From JANXMY01 sp964251675 (GTDB lineage Bacteria; Armatimonadota; Armatimonadia; Armatimonadales; Capsulimonadaceae): a stretch of DNA of 64,000 nt. The stretch is from assembly GCA_964251675.1 (NCBI GenBank), contig CAXUKS010000002.1, positions 124,001 to 188,000 on the forward strand, read 5' to 3'. The translations under genes and the position numbers were made by a program. Within the stretch, counting starts at the first letter, position 1. Each line of letters opens with the position of its first letter. The notes beneath the pieces are model-generated. The model made no database searches. It saw nothing but the letters and a program-made list of their open reading frames with translations, and had not been told where the DNA came from. Shown here one piece after another: positions 56,221-63,999 of this stretch.

Positions 56221-57726
56221 TCACCCCCGCAGCCCCTTCGGGGTCACCGCCCGGTCCAGCAGATCAAACCCGTACTGCACCAGCAGGGCCAGCACCGACG
56301 CCGGAATCGCCCCGGCCAGCAGCAGCAGGTTATCATTGTTCTCTAAACCCTGCGTAATCCGGTTGCCGTAGCCGCCCGCGCCGATAAACGCCGCAATCGT
56401 GGCTGTGCCGACATTGATCACAGCGGCAGTCTTGATGCCCGCAAAGATCGCCCGCGACGCCAGCGGCAGCTCCACCAGACGCAGACGGGCCCCCGGCGGC
56501 AGGCCCAGTGCCGAGGCCGATTCGCGCAGCGACGGCGCAATATCGGTCAGCCCCGTGTATGTGTTGCGGACAATCGGCAGCAGCGAGTACAGAAAGAGGG
56601 CCGCGATGGCCGGAACCGGGCCAATCTGATGCAGCAGGGCAATCAGAAACGCCAGCAGGGCCAGCGAGGGGATGGTCTGGATTAGCCCCGTCAGCACCAG
56701 CACCGGCTGCGCCGCCGCCTGCGACCGGGCCGCCCAGATGCCCAGCGGAATGCCGACCAGGATGCTGAGAGCCAGCGAGGCGAAGACCAGAAACAAATGC
56801 TGCCGCGTTTCCGGCCAGAAGTCTTTAGCGGTCAGCGCCGACCACAGCGTTTCCCGCGTCGGCTTGACGGTGCTGCCGGACAGGTACGCCGCCGCGACAT
56901 TCTCCGGCGTCCCGCCGCCGATTTCCACGCCGCCGTTCAGCGCGATCATCTGCGTGTCTGTGATTTTGCCTGACAGCGTCTCCCACTTGGCCCACGTTCG
57001 CGGCAGGCGCGTCGGCAGGTCGCGCCGGTACAGCAGCACGGCATCATAGAGGGGAAAATAGTGCCGGTCATCCACCAAAACGCGCAGGCGGTACTTGGGG
57101 ATCTTCGAATCCGTGGTGTAAATGTCCGTGACATCAATCTGCTTGCCCGCGATCGCCTGATAGGCCAGCCCGTGATCCAGGCCCTGCGGGGACTCAAACG
57201 GCAGACCATACGCCGCTTTGACCCCCGGCCAGCCGTCAGCGCGTTTCAGGAACTCCTGCGACAAGCCCAGTTTCAGGTCCGGGTGCTTCGCCAGATCGGA
57301 CAGCGTCCGGATGCCCAGCGTCTGCGCCTGATCGTCGCGCATCGCCAGCGCATAGCCGTCATTAAAGCCTAGCGGCAGCCCCACGGCCAGCCCGAGCGGG
57401 GCCAGTTTGGCGTTCATCGCAGGCAGCGTCAGCGGCGCTTTGCTTTTCAATAACTCCTGCGAGATGGTCCCCGTGTACTCCGGGTAGACATCGATGCTGC
57501 CGCCTTTCAGCGCGGCAAACACAATCCCCGTGTTCCCCAGCCCCGCTTTATGCGCCGCTTTGGCTTCGCCCACCTCCTTCGCCATCTGTGTCAGTATCTC
57601 GCCCAGAATGCGCGACTCCGCAAACCGTTTGGAGCCAATTGTCATGCTTTTGGTTGGTGTTTGAGCCTGCGCGGGCAGGCAGGCGAGGAGGCAGAGGAAC
57701 GAGGGAACAAGGAGGGAGGTCTTCAT
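56221..57726 (-). CDS. Osmoprotectant-type ABC transporter: substrate-binding domain fused to permease
   Basis: The protein has 501 residues. A signal peptide (LLVPSFLCLLACLPAQAQT) precedes an OpuAC/ProX-like binding domain at about 22-295 (IGSKRFAESRILGEILTQMA, GSIDVYPEYTGTISQELLKS). The permease domain with about five to six TMs follows at about 310-495 (HLFLVFASLALSILVGIPLG, FIGAGGYGNRITQGLENNDN). Binding domain N-terminal to permease is the less usual order; in OpuF/EgtUV-type fusions it is C-terminal. It overlaps the ATPase gene by 4 bp. Likely imports glycine betaine, choline or a related compound. Confidence 0.88.
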   Translation of the reverse strand: MKTSLLVPSFLCLLACLPAQAQTPTKSMTIGSKRFAESRILGEILTQMAKEVGEAKAAHKAGLGNTGIVFAALKGGSIDVYPEYTGTISQELLKSKAPLTLPAMNAKLAPLGLAVGLPLGFNDGYALAMRDDQAQTLGIRTLSDLAKHPDLKLGLSQEFLKRADGWPGVKAAYGLPFESPQGLDHGLAYQAIAGKQIDVTDIYTTDSKIPKYRLRVLVDDRHYFPLYDAVLLYRRDLPTRLPRTWAKWETLSGKITDTQMIALNGGVEIGGGTPENVAAAYLSGSTVKPTRETLWSALTAKDFWPETRQHLFLVFASLALSILVGIPLGIWAARSQAAAQPVLVLTGLIQTIPSLALLAFLIALLHQIGPVPAIAALFLYSLLPIVRNTYTGLTDIAPSLRESASALGLPPGARLRLVELPLASRAIFAGIKTAAVINVGTATIAAFIGAGGYGNRITQGLENNDNLLLLAGAIPASVLALLVQYGFDLLDRAVTPKGLRG

Positions 57727-58478
57727 ACTCCCTCCCTATCTATGAACGCGGGCAGCGGCGAACGCTGGGCGCGGATAAAGTCCGTCACATACGGCTCACT
57801 CGGGCGATGCAGGAGATCGTCCAGCGTGCCCGCCTGCACCACTGCGCCGCCGCGCATCAGCACAATCGTATCGGCCAGATACGCCGCCTCGCCCATGTCG
57901 TGCGTCACCAGCACCACCGTTTTGCCCAGACGTCCGAAAATCTCTTTGAGCTGCTGCTGCAATTCACTCCGCGTGATGGGGTCCAGTGCCCCCAGCGGCT
58001 CGTCGAGAAGCAGCAGCGGCGGGTCCAGCATCAGCGCCCGCATGAGGCCCACTCGCTGCCGCTGGCCCCCGGACAGGCCCGACGGATACCGAGACAGCGA
58101 CTCCACGGGAAGCTGCACCAGCCCGGCCAGCTCATCCATGCGGCTCTGGATCTCACCGCCTGGCTTGCCCAGAAACCGGGCCAGCAGGGACACATTGCCC
58201 TCGGCGGTGAGATGGGGAAACAGGCCGCCGTCCTGAATGACATAGCCGATCTCGTGCCGCTTAGCCTGGGCATTCTGCGGCGTCAGCGGCGTGCCCTCCA
58301 GCATCACCTGGCCCGCGTCCGGTGTAATCAAGCCGACAAGCAGCCGCAGCAAGGTAGACTTGCCGCAGCCGCTTGGCCCAATCAGTGCCGTCGTCTTGCC
58401 CGGCGCGAGAGTCAGCGTCGTCGGAGCCAGTGCGGTGCGCCCGGCGTAGCTTTTGGAAACATTTTGCAGTGTAATCAT
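57723..58478 (-). CDS. Osmoprotectant-type ABC transporter ATP-binding protein
   Basis: ATG 58478 begins MITLQNVSKSYAG; earlier codons lack a ribosome site. The 251 residues contain Walker A GPSGCGKSTLLRLL, the signature LSGGQRQRVGLMRALM, Walker B PPLLLLDEPLGALDP and the H-loop VVLVTHDMGEAAYLADTIVL. The CBS domains of OpuCA/ProV are absent, so ionic-strength sensing must occur elsewhere or not at all. Coupled to the fused permease gene. Confidence 0.93.
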   Translation of the reverse strand: MITLQNVSKSYAGRTALAPTTLTLAPGKTTALIGPSGCGKSTLLRLLVGLITPDAGQVMLEGTPLTPQNAQAKRHEIGYVIQDGGLFPHLTAEGNVSLLARFLGKPGGEIQSRMDELAGLVQLPVESLSRYPSGLSGGQRQRVGLMRALMLDPPLLLLDEPLGALDPITRSELQQQLKEIFGRLGKTVVLVTHDMGEAAYLADTIVLMRGGAVVQAGTLDDLLHRPSEPYVTDFIRAQRSPLPAFIDREGV

Positions 58479-58660
58479 AAGTATAACGATGAGGGCGAGG
58501 CTGACAGGAACATCTGCTGGCACTTTTCCGCACAAAAGGGTGTTCTAGGGCGTGTACGTACCGCAATGACGCGACTTTCCGCAAGGCTGCCTGAACAATG
58601 AGTATGACTGTGTCTTGTCATACGAAGGAGCATGACAGATTAGAAAAGAGATCACGGGTT

Positions 58661-59392
58661 ATGGCGCGGTTCCAAGATAAAGTCTGCCTGGTCACAGGCG
58701 GCGGGTCGGGCATCGGACGGGCCACTTGCCTGCGTCTGGCTTACGAAGGCGGCCGGGTGCTGGTCATTGACCGGCAGGATTCGGGCGAAGGCACGGTATC
58801 TCGCATCTGCGAATCGGGTGGCACAGCATATTTTTTTCGGGCCGACGTTTCTCAATCGGACCGGGTTCAGGCCGCCATTCAGGCCGCCGTAGCCCGGTGG
58901 GGCCATATTGATGTCGTGGTCAACAACGCGGCGACGATGACCTTTGACCCGCTGCTGGAACTCGCCGATGACGAATGGGAGCGCGTCATGGGCGTCAACC
59001 TGCGCTCGGTCTTTTTGTTCTGCAAGTACGCCGTCCCGCACATGCCCGGCGGCAGCGCGATTGTCAATGTCAGCTCGGTCCACGCCCACGCCACCACCAA
59101 AGGCGTCGTGCCCTATGCCGCCTCCAAAGGGGCTGTCGAGTCCTTCACACGCGGCTTCAGCGAAGAAATGGTCGAGCGGCGCATCCGTATCAACTGCGTC
59201 GCCCCCGGCGCGATTGACACGCCCATGCTGTGGGAGAACCCCAACGTCCAGAGCGGCGTGGAAGTCATCGACGGCGCGGTCGGCTGGCCCGATGACATTG
59301 CCTCCGCCATCGCCTTTTTAGCCTCCGACGACTCCCGCTTTATCACCGGAACCACCCTCATCGCCGACGGCGGGCGGCTCGACAGCCTGTAA
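58661..59392 (+). CDS. SDR-family oxidoreductase
   Basis: The 243-residue short-chain dehydrogenase has the Rossmann motif CLVTGGGSGIGRATCLRL, NNAATMTF, the catalytic SxnYxxxK site (VNVSSVHAH ... VPYAASKGAVESF) and the C-terminal FITGTTLIADGGRLDSL. ATG 58661. The last 85 bp are duplicated at 60527-60611 downstream of the DUF1016 gene, indicating an insertion or duplication event. Substrate unknown. Confidence 0.92.
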   Translation: MARFQDKVCLVTGGGSGIGRATCLRLAYEGGRVLVIDRQDSGEGTVSRICESGGTAYFFRADVSQSDRVQAAIQAAVARWGHIDVVVNNAATMTFDPLLELADDEWERVMGVNLRSVFLFCKYAVPHMPGGSAIVNVSSVHAHATTKGVVPYAASKGAVESFTRGFSEEMVERRIRINCVAPGAIDTPMLWENPNVQSGVEVIDGAVGWPDDIASAIAFLASDDSRFITGTTLIADGGRLDSL

Positions 59393-60487
59393 CGCCGTCT
59401 GTGCGGGAGCCTGCCGCATCTCGCGCCGGAGTTCTTCGGCCAGTTCCTGTTCGCTCGGCAGGTGCAACTGATAGCGGCTGGCAAAAATCTGGGCGTTTGC
59501 CTCGCCCAGCGTGTAGCGCACCACCGCCTCGTTCTTGTCGGCGCACAAAATTAGGCCAATCGTGGCATTGTCGCCTTCGGTGCGGCGCTCGGCATCGTAA
59601 TAATTGACATAAAACTGCATTTGCCCCAGGTCGCCGTGCGTCAGCTTACTTGTCTTCAGGTCAATCAGCACATAGCATTTGAGTACCGTGTGATAAAACA
59701 CGAGGTCCACATAAAAATGGTCGCCATCCAGTGTCAGCCGCTGCTGCCGGGCGACAAACGCAAAGCCTTTGCCGAGTTCCAGCAGGAATGTCTGCAAGTG
59801 GCCGAGCAGGCTTTCTTCCAGCGTGGACTCTACCAGCCGGGGCGATTCGGGCAGGCCAAGAAATTCCAGCACGACCGGGTCTTTGATCACATCCAGCGGC
59901 GACTGTATCTCCTGCCCTTCGGTCGCCAGCGCCATCAGCCCTAATTTATCGCGGCTCAGAGCCAGCCGCTCAAACAGCAGGCTGCTGATCTGCCGCTCCA
60001 TCTCACGAACCGACCACTGGTTCTTGTCGGTCTCGATTTCATAGAACGACCGGGCGTGTGGCGACTCTATCCGCGTAAGGAGCCGGTAGTGACTCCAAGA
60101 GAGGTCTGGGTTTAGCTGGCCCGGTGTTTTGAATTCGTCACACACTGTGTGACGAATTTGTTCGCCTTCTAAAAGTGCCGGATAAGCTAGATAAAATTGA
60201 CGCATATATTTGAGGTTTGTCGTCGTAAACCCCTTGCCAAAAGTGGACTGCAAACGGGCCGAAATCTGTCCAAGAATGTCCTCCCCATAGGCGGCCCGTG
60301 TCTGCCCGGCCTGTTCTTCTTCGACAATTTCGCGCCCGACGAGCCAGTAGGCGCGAACCATCTGCGTGTTGACGGTTCGCGCAATGGTGGTGCGGGCATC
60401 CGCCAGAATGGCGTGAATGCGCTCGTACAGCGGCTCAATATCGACGGGCGCGGCGGGGCTAACTGCTGTGGTTGATTTACGTGTCAT
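59318..60487 (-). CDS. DUF1016 / YhcG-family PD-(D/E)XK nuclease-domain protein
   Basis: The 389-residue product starts at ATG 60487. The N-terminal winged-helix-like domain has PLYERIHAILADARTTIART, NTQMVRAYWLVGREIVEEE and LNPDLSWSHYRLLTRI. The C-terminal nuclease domain has GDHFYVDLVFYHTVLKCYVL and IDLKTSKLTHGDLGQMQFYV (D...D-x-K type core). The last 25 codons are antisense to the SDR 3' end, so the terminus may be a post-insertion addition. A palindromic element (60131-60159) encodes RHTVCDEF inside the gene. DUF1016 genes commonly travel in mobile or defence regions. Confidence 0.88.
   Translation of the reverse strand: MTRKSTTAVSPAAPVDIEPLYERIHAILADARTTIARTVNTQMVRAYWLVGREIVEEEQAGQTRAAYGEDILGQISARLQSTFGKGFTTTNLKYMRQFYLAYPALLEGEQIRHTVCDEFKTPGQLNPDLSWSHYRLLTRIESPHARSFYEIETDKNQWSVREMERQISSLLFERLALSRDKLGLMALATEGQEIQSPLDVIKDPVVLEFLGLPESPRLVESTLEESLLGHLQTFLLELGKGFAFVARQQRLTLDGDHFYVDLVFYHTVLKCYVLIDLKTSKLTHGDLGQMQFYVNYYDAERRTEGDNATIGLILCADKNEAVVRYTLGEANAQIFASRYQLHLPSEQELAEELRREMRQAPAQTALQAVEPPAVGDEGGSGDKAGVVGG
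60131..60159. repeat. Palindromic element inside the DUF1016 coding sequence
   Basis: A near-perfect 29-bp palindrome with arms GAATTCGTCACACA and TGTGACGAATT around a CTG centre. The first of the intergenic palindromes, at 60624-60652, differs from it at only 2 of 29 positions. In-frame insertion of a mobile palindrome into a gene is the simplest reading. Confidence 0.8.
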
Positions 60488-60623
60488 CTGTCTCTCCCTT
60501 AATCGGCGGGGGCCTGACGCCATCACCATCGCCTTTTTAGCCTCCGACGATGCCCGCTTCATCACTGGAACCACCCTCATCGCCGACGGCGGGCGGCTCG
60601 ACAGCCTGTAATTGCGCCAATCT

Positions 60624-60692
60624 GAATTCGTCACACACTGCGTGACGAATTCGCCAGACAGTATCTGGCGAATTCAACAGACGCCGTCTGTT
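60624..60692. repeat. Three linked palindromes sharing GAATTC borders
   Basis: Two 29-bp palindromes, 60624-60652 and 60647-60675, overlap by one GAATTC and each have GAATTC at both ends. Inner arms are GTCAC/GTGAC and GCCAGA/TCTGGC. A third, 60676-60692, has arms AACAGAC/GTCTGTT. No gene is present in 60612-60744. Confidence 0.82.
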
Positions 60693-60744
60693 AAATTTCA
60701 CGGATACTTTTGACTGCTGTATAAATGCCTTATTGATGCCCTAC

Positions 60745-60900
60745 CAAGCCATGCCATGAATGGCACGGCTAGTCGGCCAGCGGCTAGAAAGCACCGCTTC
60801 GCGGGGCTAAGGCAAAGACCAATCCAATTTGTTCCGAGTGCCGCGAAGCGGTACTTTTCGGCGTCCGCGCCGGGTAGCCGTGCCATTTATGGCATGGTTG
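60745..60900. repeat. MITE-like element R5
   Basis: Terminal inverted repeats at 60745-60772 (contains GCCATGCCATGAATGGCACG) and 60874-60900 (contains CGTGCCATTTATGGCATGG) enclose inner inverted arms AAAGCACCGCTTCGCGG and CCGCGAAGCGGTACTTTT. Total about 156 bp, no ORF. It abuts the 3' end of the gene at 60903. Confidence 0.78.
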
Positions 60901-60902
60901 CG

Positions 60903-61253
60903 TTATGTGTCATCCGTGTCTCCTTTGATGGGCGGCGGCGGCCAGACATTGTCTGCCTGCTGTGCCTGTATGGCGGCGATCCGCTGGGCGCTTCTCTGAT
61001 TGGCGGCTTCCTGCCAGCGGTGACCCCACTGGAAGCCAATAATTCCGAATACAAGGCCAAAGAGAAAGGCAAAAGGGATGAGCGGTAAAAGGCAATATAT
61101 GCTGCCAGCGATAGGCCCGTAATCATGAAGCCAAATTCGTGCGCTATTGCTGTGGCCCCATAGAAGGTCATAAATGCCTTCCCACAACACAAGAATGTTG
61201 CCGAAGAGCGCTCCGAGGATCATTCCGAGCCATTTGCCATACCTGTAGCGCAT
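60903..61253 (-). CDS. Small integral membrane protein, unknown
   Basis: This 116-residue protein has two or three hydrophobic segments (WLGMILGALFGNILVLW, AGSIYCLLPLIPFAFLFGLV, FGIIGFQWGH) and a polar Gln-rich tail (RSAQRIAAIQAQQADN). It starts 6 bp after pyrE ends and is probably co-transcribed. No family recognised; its stop is at the edge of element R5. Confidence 0.65.
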   Translation of the reverse strand: MRYRYGKWLGMILGALFGNILVLWEGIYDLLWGHSNSARIWLHDYGPIAGSIYCLLPLIPFAFLFGLVFGIIGFQWGHRWQEAANQRSAQRIAAIQAQQADNVWPPPPIKGDTDDT

Positions 61254-61259
61254 ATCCAG

Positions 61260-61856
61260 CTACTTTGCCTTGCCAATATTCTGCGTAGACCCGCGCTCGG
61301 TCAGTGGGATGGCGGCGAGCCAGTCGGGCAGGGCGTCGGGGGCGAACTTCTCGACGTTCAGCGACAGCAGGGCTTCCAGCGGGACGCCGAAGTCAATCGC
61401 GCCGCCGCTGCGGTCGGCCAGAACGCCGATGCCGACGAGGTTGCCGCTGTAGGCGTCTATCGCCTCCATCGTATCCCGAACGCTGCCGCCGGTGGTCAGA
61501 ATGTCATCCACGAGCAAGACGTTCTCGTTTTCCTTGATCTCAAAGCCCCGGCGCAGGACCCGGCCTTTGCCGTCGTCACCGCGCTCGGCGAAAATGCCGC
61601 GCACGCCCAGTTGTTTAGCGACCTCATACGCCAGCAGCACGCCGCCCGTGGTGGGGCCGACGACGACATTGACTTCGTCGCCTGCGAACCGCGCGGCGAG
61701 GTCTTTGCAGAGGGCCTCGACATACAGTGGATATTGCAGGACTTGAAATTTCTCTAAATACACGGCGCTGTGATAGCCGGAGGCCAGCAGAAAGTGGCCT
61801 TCCAAAAGAGCACCCGAATCTTTAAACATTTGCAGGACTTGGTCATTAGTAAGCAT
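61260..61856 (-). CDS. pyrE: Orotate phosphoribosyltransferase
   Basis: At 198 residues it has the right length. Motifs are HFLLASGYHSAVYLEKFQV, VVVGPTTGGVLLAYEVAKQL, and the PRPP-binding ENVLLVDDILTTGGSVRDTM. Converts orotate to OMP in pyrimidine synthesis. No other pyr genes adjoin it. Confidence 0.95.
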   Translation of the reverse strand: MLTNDQVLQMFKDSGALLEGHFLLASGYHSAVYLEKFQVLQYPLYVEALCKDLAARFAGDEVNVVVGPTTGGVLLAYEVAKQLGVRGIFAERGDDGKGRVLRRGFEIKENENVLLVDDILTTGGSVRDTMEAIDAYSGNLVGIGVLADRSGGAIDFGVPLEALLSLNVEKFAPDALPDWLAAIPLTERGSTQNIGKAK

Positions 61857-61944
61857 GAGGCGTCCATTCGGCGCGGGGGCCGTCGATTCCTGCCCGCGCT
61901 TTTACTGACGTAGTAAGCGCCTTGTCTTGGAGCCACGCCCCAAG

Positions 61945-62127
61945 AGCCACGGATTGAAATCCCACGGATTGAAATACATGGCTGAGGGGCGCAGACGCCG
62001 AACGTCCCTCCGGGACGCCCACTTCGTGGGTCTTGAATCTTCTTGTGTCCCGCAGGGACATTCAGCCGCAGGCTCCCCAGCCACGGATTGAAATCCGTGG
62101 CTGCAATCCGTGGCTGCAATCCGTGGC
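61945..62127 (+). repeat. Dispersed hairpin-rich element R1, copy B
   Basis: The core 61978-62086 matches copy A (53061-53202). The outer arms here are multiple copies of CCACGGATTGAAATCC and ATCCGTGGCTGCA, giving nested alternative pairings. It lies in the 500-bp gene-free gap between pyrE and mlaE, together with an R2 copy. Confidence 0.88.
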
Positions 62128-62179
62128 CCCTCCTGCTGGAATGGAGGCAAGAACTCAATGACCCTGCTTGTCCAGCTCC

Positions 62180-62255
62180 TCATCCTTCCTCTTAGGAAGG
62201 ACCCTGCGAAGCAAGGTGGTAGGTCTCCGGCTCCCCCATTATTAGGGATGGGGGC
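62180..62255 (+). repeat. Dispersed element R2, copy 3
   Basis: It contains CTTAGGAAGGACCCTGCGAA, GCAAGG-TGGTAGGTCTC and GGCTCCCCCATTATTAGGG. It lies directly downstream of an R1 copy and ends just before the mlaE promoter. Confidence 0.75.
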
Positions 62256-62263
62256 GATTCGCC

Positions 62264-62293
62264 TTGACTTCGCGCCCCTTTTCGCAGTATACT
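62264..62293 (+). promoter_or_regulatory. Promoter of mlaE-mlaF
   Basis: TTGACT (62264-62269) and TATACT (62288-62293) are 18 bp apart; transcription would start near 62300, giving a 60-nt leader. Confidence 0.65.
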
Positions 62294-62359
62294 GTGTCGG
62301 ATTTCAGGCAGGCATCTGAAGCCTGTCAGCACTGCTCGAACACGTCTGCACTTACGTTT

Positions 62360-63196
62360 ATGGCTGACCAAACCAACACCCTGCCCGCCTCGGCGGCCTC
62401 GCCCGTGCCCTGTGCCGAGACCGCCCTTCAGGTGTTCTTCAAGCCCTTTGTCACGGTACTGGTGTATCTAGGCGAGATTTTGATGCTGCTGGGGCAGACC
62501 CTCAAAAGCGCCCAGCGCGGGGTGGACGGACGAGACCTGCTGGACCAGATGGCTTTGCTGGGGGTCAACTCGGTCTGGATTGCCCTGCTCACCGCCTCCA
62601 CGTCGGGCGCGGTGCTGGCGCTGTATTTTGCGCCGTTTCTGAAGCAGTACGGGGCCGAAGGCTTTACCGGGGCAGTCGTCGCCCTTGCCATTGCGCGGGA
62701 GCTGGGGCCGGTGCTGACCGGCGTGGTGGTGGCGGCGCGGGCCGGGTCCGCCATTGCTGCCGAGCTGGGCACGATGAAAGTCACCGAGCAGATCGACGCC
62801 CTGCGGGCGCTGGCGGTTAGCCCCATTCAGTACCTCGTCGTGCCGCGTCTGCTGGCTGCCATCATCATGGTCCCGCTGGTCTGTGCGCTGGCCGATGCGG
62901 GCGGCATCCTGGGCGGCTACATCGTGTCAAACTCGGAAGGGGTTCTGGGAGCGACCTACTTAAGCTCTATGAGGCAGTTTCTGGAGCCGGCGGACTTTGT
63001 CAAAGGCATCTTTAAAACACTGGTCTTCGGCCTGATTATTGCGCTGGTCGGCTGCCATCAGGGCCTGAAAACACGCGGCGGGGCCACCGAAGTTGGCAAA
63101 GCGACAACTAATGCCGTCGTGCTGTCGATTGTGCTGATCTATATCGCCAACTTTGTGCTGACCTACTTCATGTTCAGCGAGGTGGCATCGGTTTGA
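62360..63196 (+). CDS. mlaE: MlaE-family lipid ABC transporter permease
   Basis: ATG 62360 is preferred; the longer frame starts in the promoter. The 278-residue protein has the MlaE signature ELGPVLTGVVVAARAGSAIA, AAELGTMKVTEQIDALRALA and about five TMs (ALLTASTSGAVLALYF, IYIANFVLTYFMF). It is the inner-membrane part of an Mla-type phospholipid trafficking system, which needs an outer membrane. Overlaps the ATPase gene by 4 bp. Confidence 0.92.
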   Translation: MADQTNTLPASAASPVPCAETALQVFFKPFVTVLVYLGEILMLLGQTLKSAQRGVDGRDLLDQMALLGVNSVWIALLTASTSGAVLALYFAPFLKQYGAEGFTGAVVALAIARELGPVLTGVVVAARAGSAIAAELGTMKVTEQIDALRALAVSPIQYLVVPRLLAAIIMVPLVCALADAGGILGGYIVSNSEGVLGATYLSSMRQFLEPADFVKGIFKTLVFGLIIALVGCHQGLKTRGGATEVGKATTNAVVLSIVLIYIANFVLTYFMFSEVASV

Positions 63197-63999
63197 GCAG
63201 TCTCGAAGAGTTAGCCCATGCCAGCCAGCAGGAGTGGACCGAACCCGCCTGGATTGAAGCCCGCGATGTGCGCTTTCAGGTGGGCGAGAAAGAAATTCTC
63301 AAGGGCGTTTCGCTGGGTGTGGCCCCCGGCGAGATTTTGTGCGTCATGGGCATGTCCGGCTCCGGCAAAACCACCGTGCTGCACTGCCTTGGTGGGCTGA
63401 CCGAGCCGACCTCCGGCGAGATCCGTATCGGCGACTCGCAGATTGTCGGGATGCCCGAAAACGACCTGAACCATGTGCGCGAGCGGATGGGCATGGTGTT
63501 TCAGTACGCCGCCCTGTTTGATTCGCTGACCGTGTTTGAGAACGTCGCCTTTGGCCTGCGGCGGCGGCGCAAGCTGGGCGGGGCCGAAATCAAGAAAATT
63601 GTGGCCGAAAAGCTGGCGCTGGTCGGCCTGCCGGGAACGGAAAAGCTGTACCCCTCGCAGCTGTCCGGCGGCATGGCAAAGCGGGTGGGGCTGGCGCGGG
63701 CAATCGCCATGTCCCCGGAAATTCTGCTCTACGATGAGCCGACATCGGGCCTGGACCCGGTGGTGGCAAGCGTCGTGGATGAGCTGATCATGCAGATGCG
63801 CGACAAGCTGGGAGTCACCAGCGTGGTGGTCTCGCACAACATCACGAGTATTTTTCGGATTGCCGACAAAATTGTCATGATCCATGAGGGCCGCGTACTG
63901 ACATCCGGCACGCCCGACGAGATCAAACAGTCGGACAACCCGATTGTGCAGCAGTTCATCGAAGGCCGCTCGCAGGGGCCGATTGAGGTCGCACGGTAA
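63193..63999 (+). CDS. mlaF: MlaF-family ABC transporter ATP-binding protein
   Basis: TTG start overlapping the mlaE stop. The 268 residues contain Walker A GMSGSGKTTVLHCL, the signature LSGGMAKRVGLARAIA, Walker B EILLYDEPTSGLDPV and the H-loop VVVSHNITSIFRIADK. The MlaF-like EPTSGLDP and AKRVG variants separate it from general importers. Partner of MlaE; an MCE-domain gene (mlaD) would be expected just beyond the window. Confidence 0.92.
   Translation: MSSLEELAHASQQEWTEPAWIEARDVRFQVGEKEILKGVSLGVAPGEILCVMGMSGSGKTTVLHCLGGLTEPTSGEIRIGDSQIVGMPENDLNHVRERMGMVFQYAALFDSLTVFENVAFGLRRRRKLGGAEIKKIVAEKLALVGLPGTEKLYPSQLSGGMAKRVGLARAIAMSPEILLYDEPTSGLDPVVASVVDELIMQMRDKLGVTSVVVSHNITSIFRIADKIVMIHEGRVLTSGTPDEIKQSDNPIVQQFIEGRSQGPIEVAR

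Larger units (their letters stand above)
59308..60611. repeat. 85-bp direct repeats bracketing the DUF1016 gene
   Basis: The SDR 3' end at 59308-59392 recurs at 60527-60611, matching at 81 of 85 positions, offset 1219 bp; both copies end in the SDR stop TAA. The downstream copy has no SDR body. Consistent with insertion of the DUF1016 unit at the end of an SDR gene, or with loss of a tandem SDR gene. Confidence 0.92.

Noticed and set aside
59318..60634. Longer start for the DUF1016 protein at 60634
   Set aside because: The extra N-terminal residues are the antisense of the duplicated SDR 3' end; ATG 60487 begins the conserved domain.
51471..62260. CRISPR array, suggested by the repeated GGATTGAAAT motif
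   Set aside because: Copies are not evenly spaced, lack constant-length spacers, and form inverted rather than direct series; no cas genes are present.
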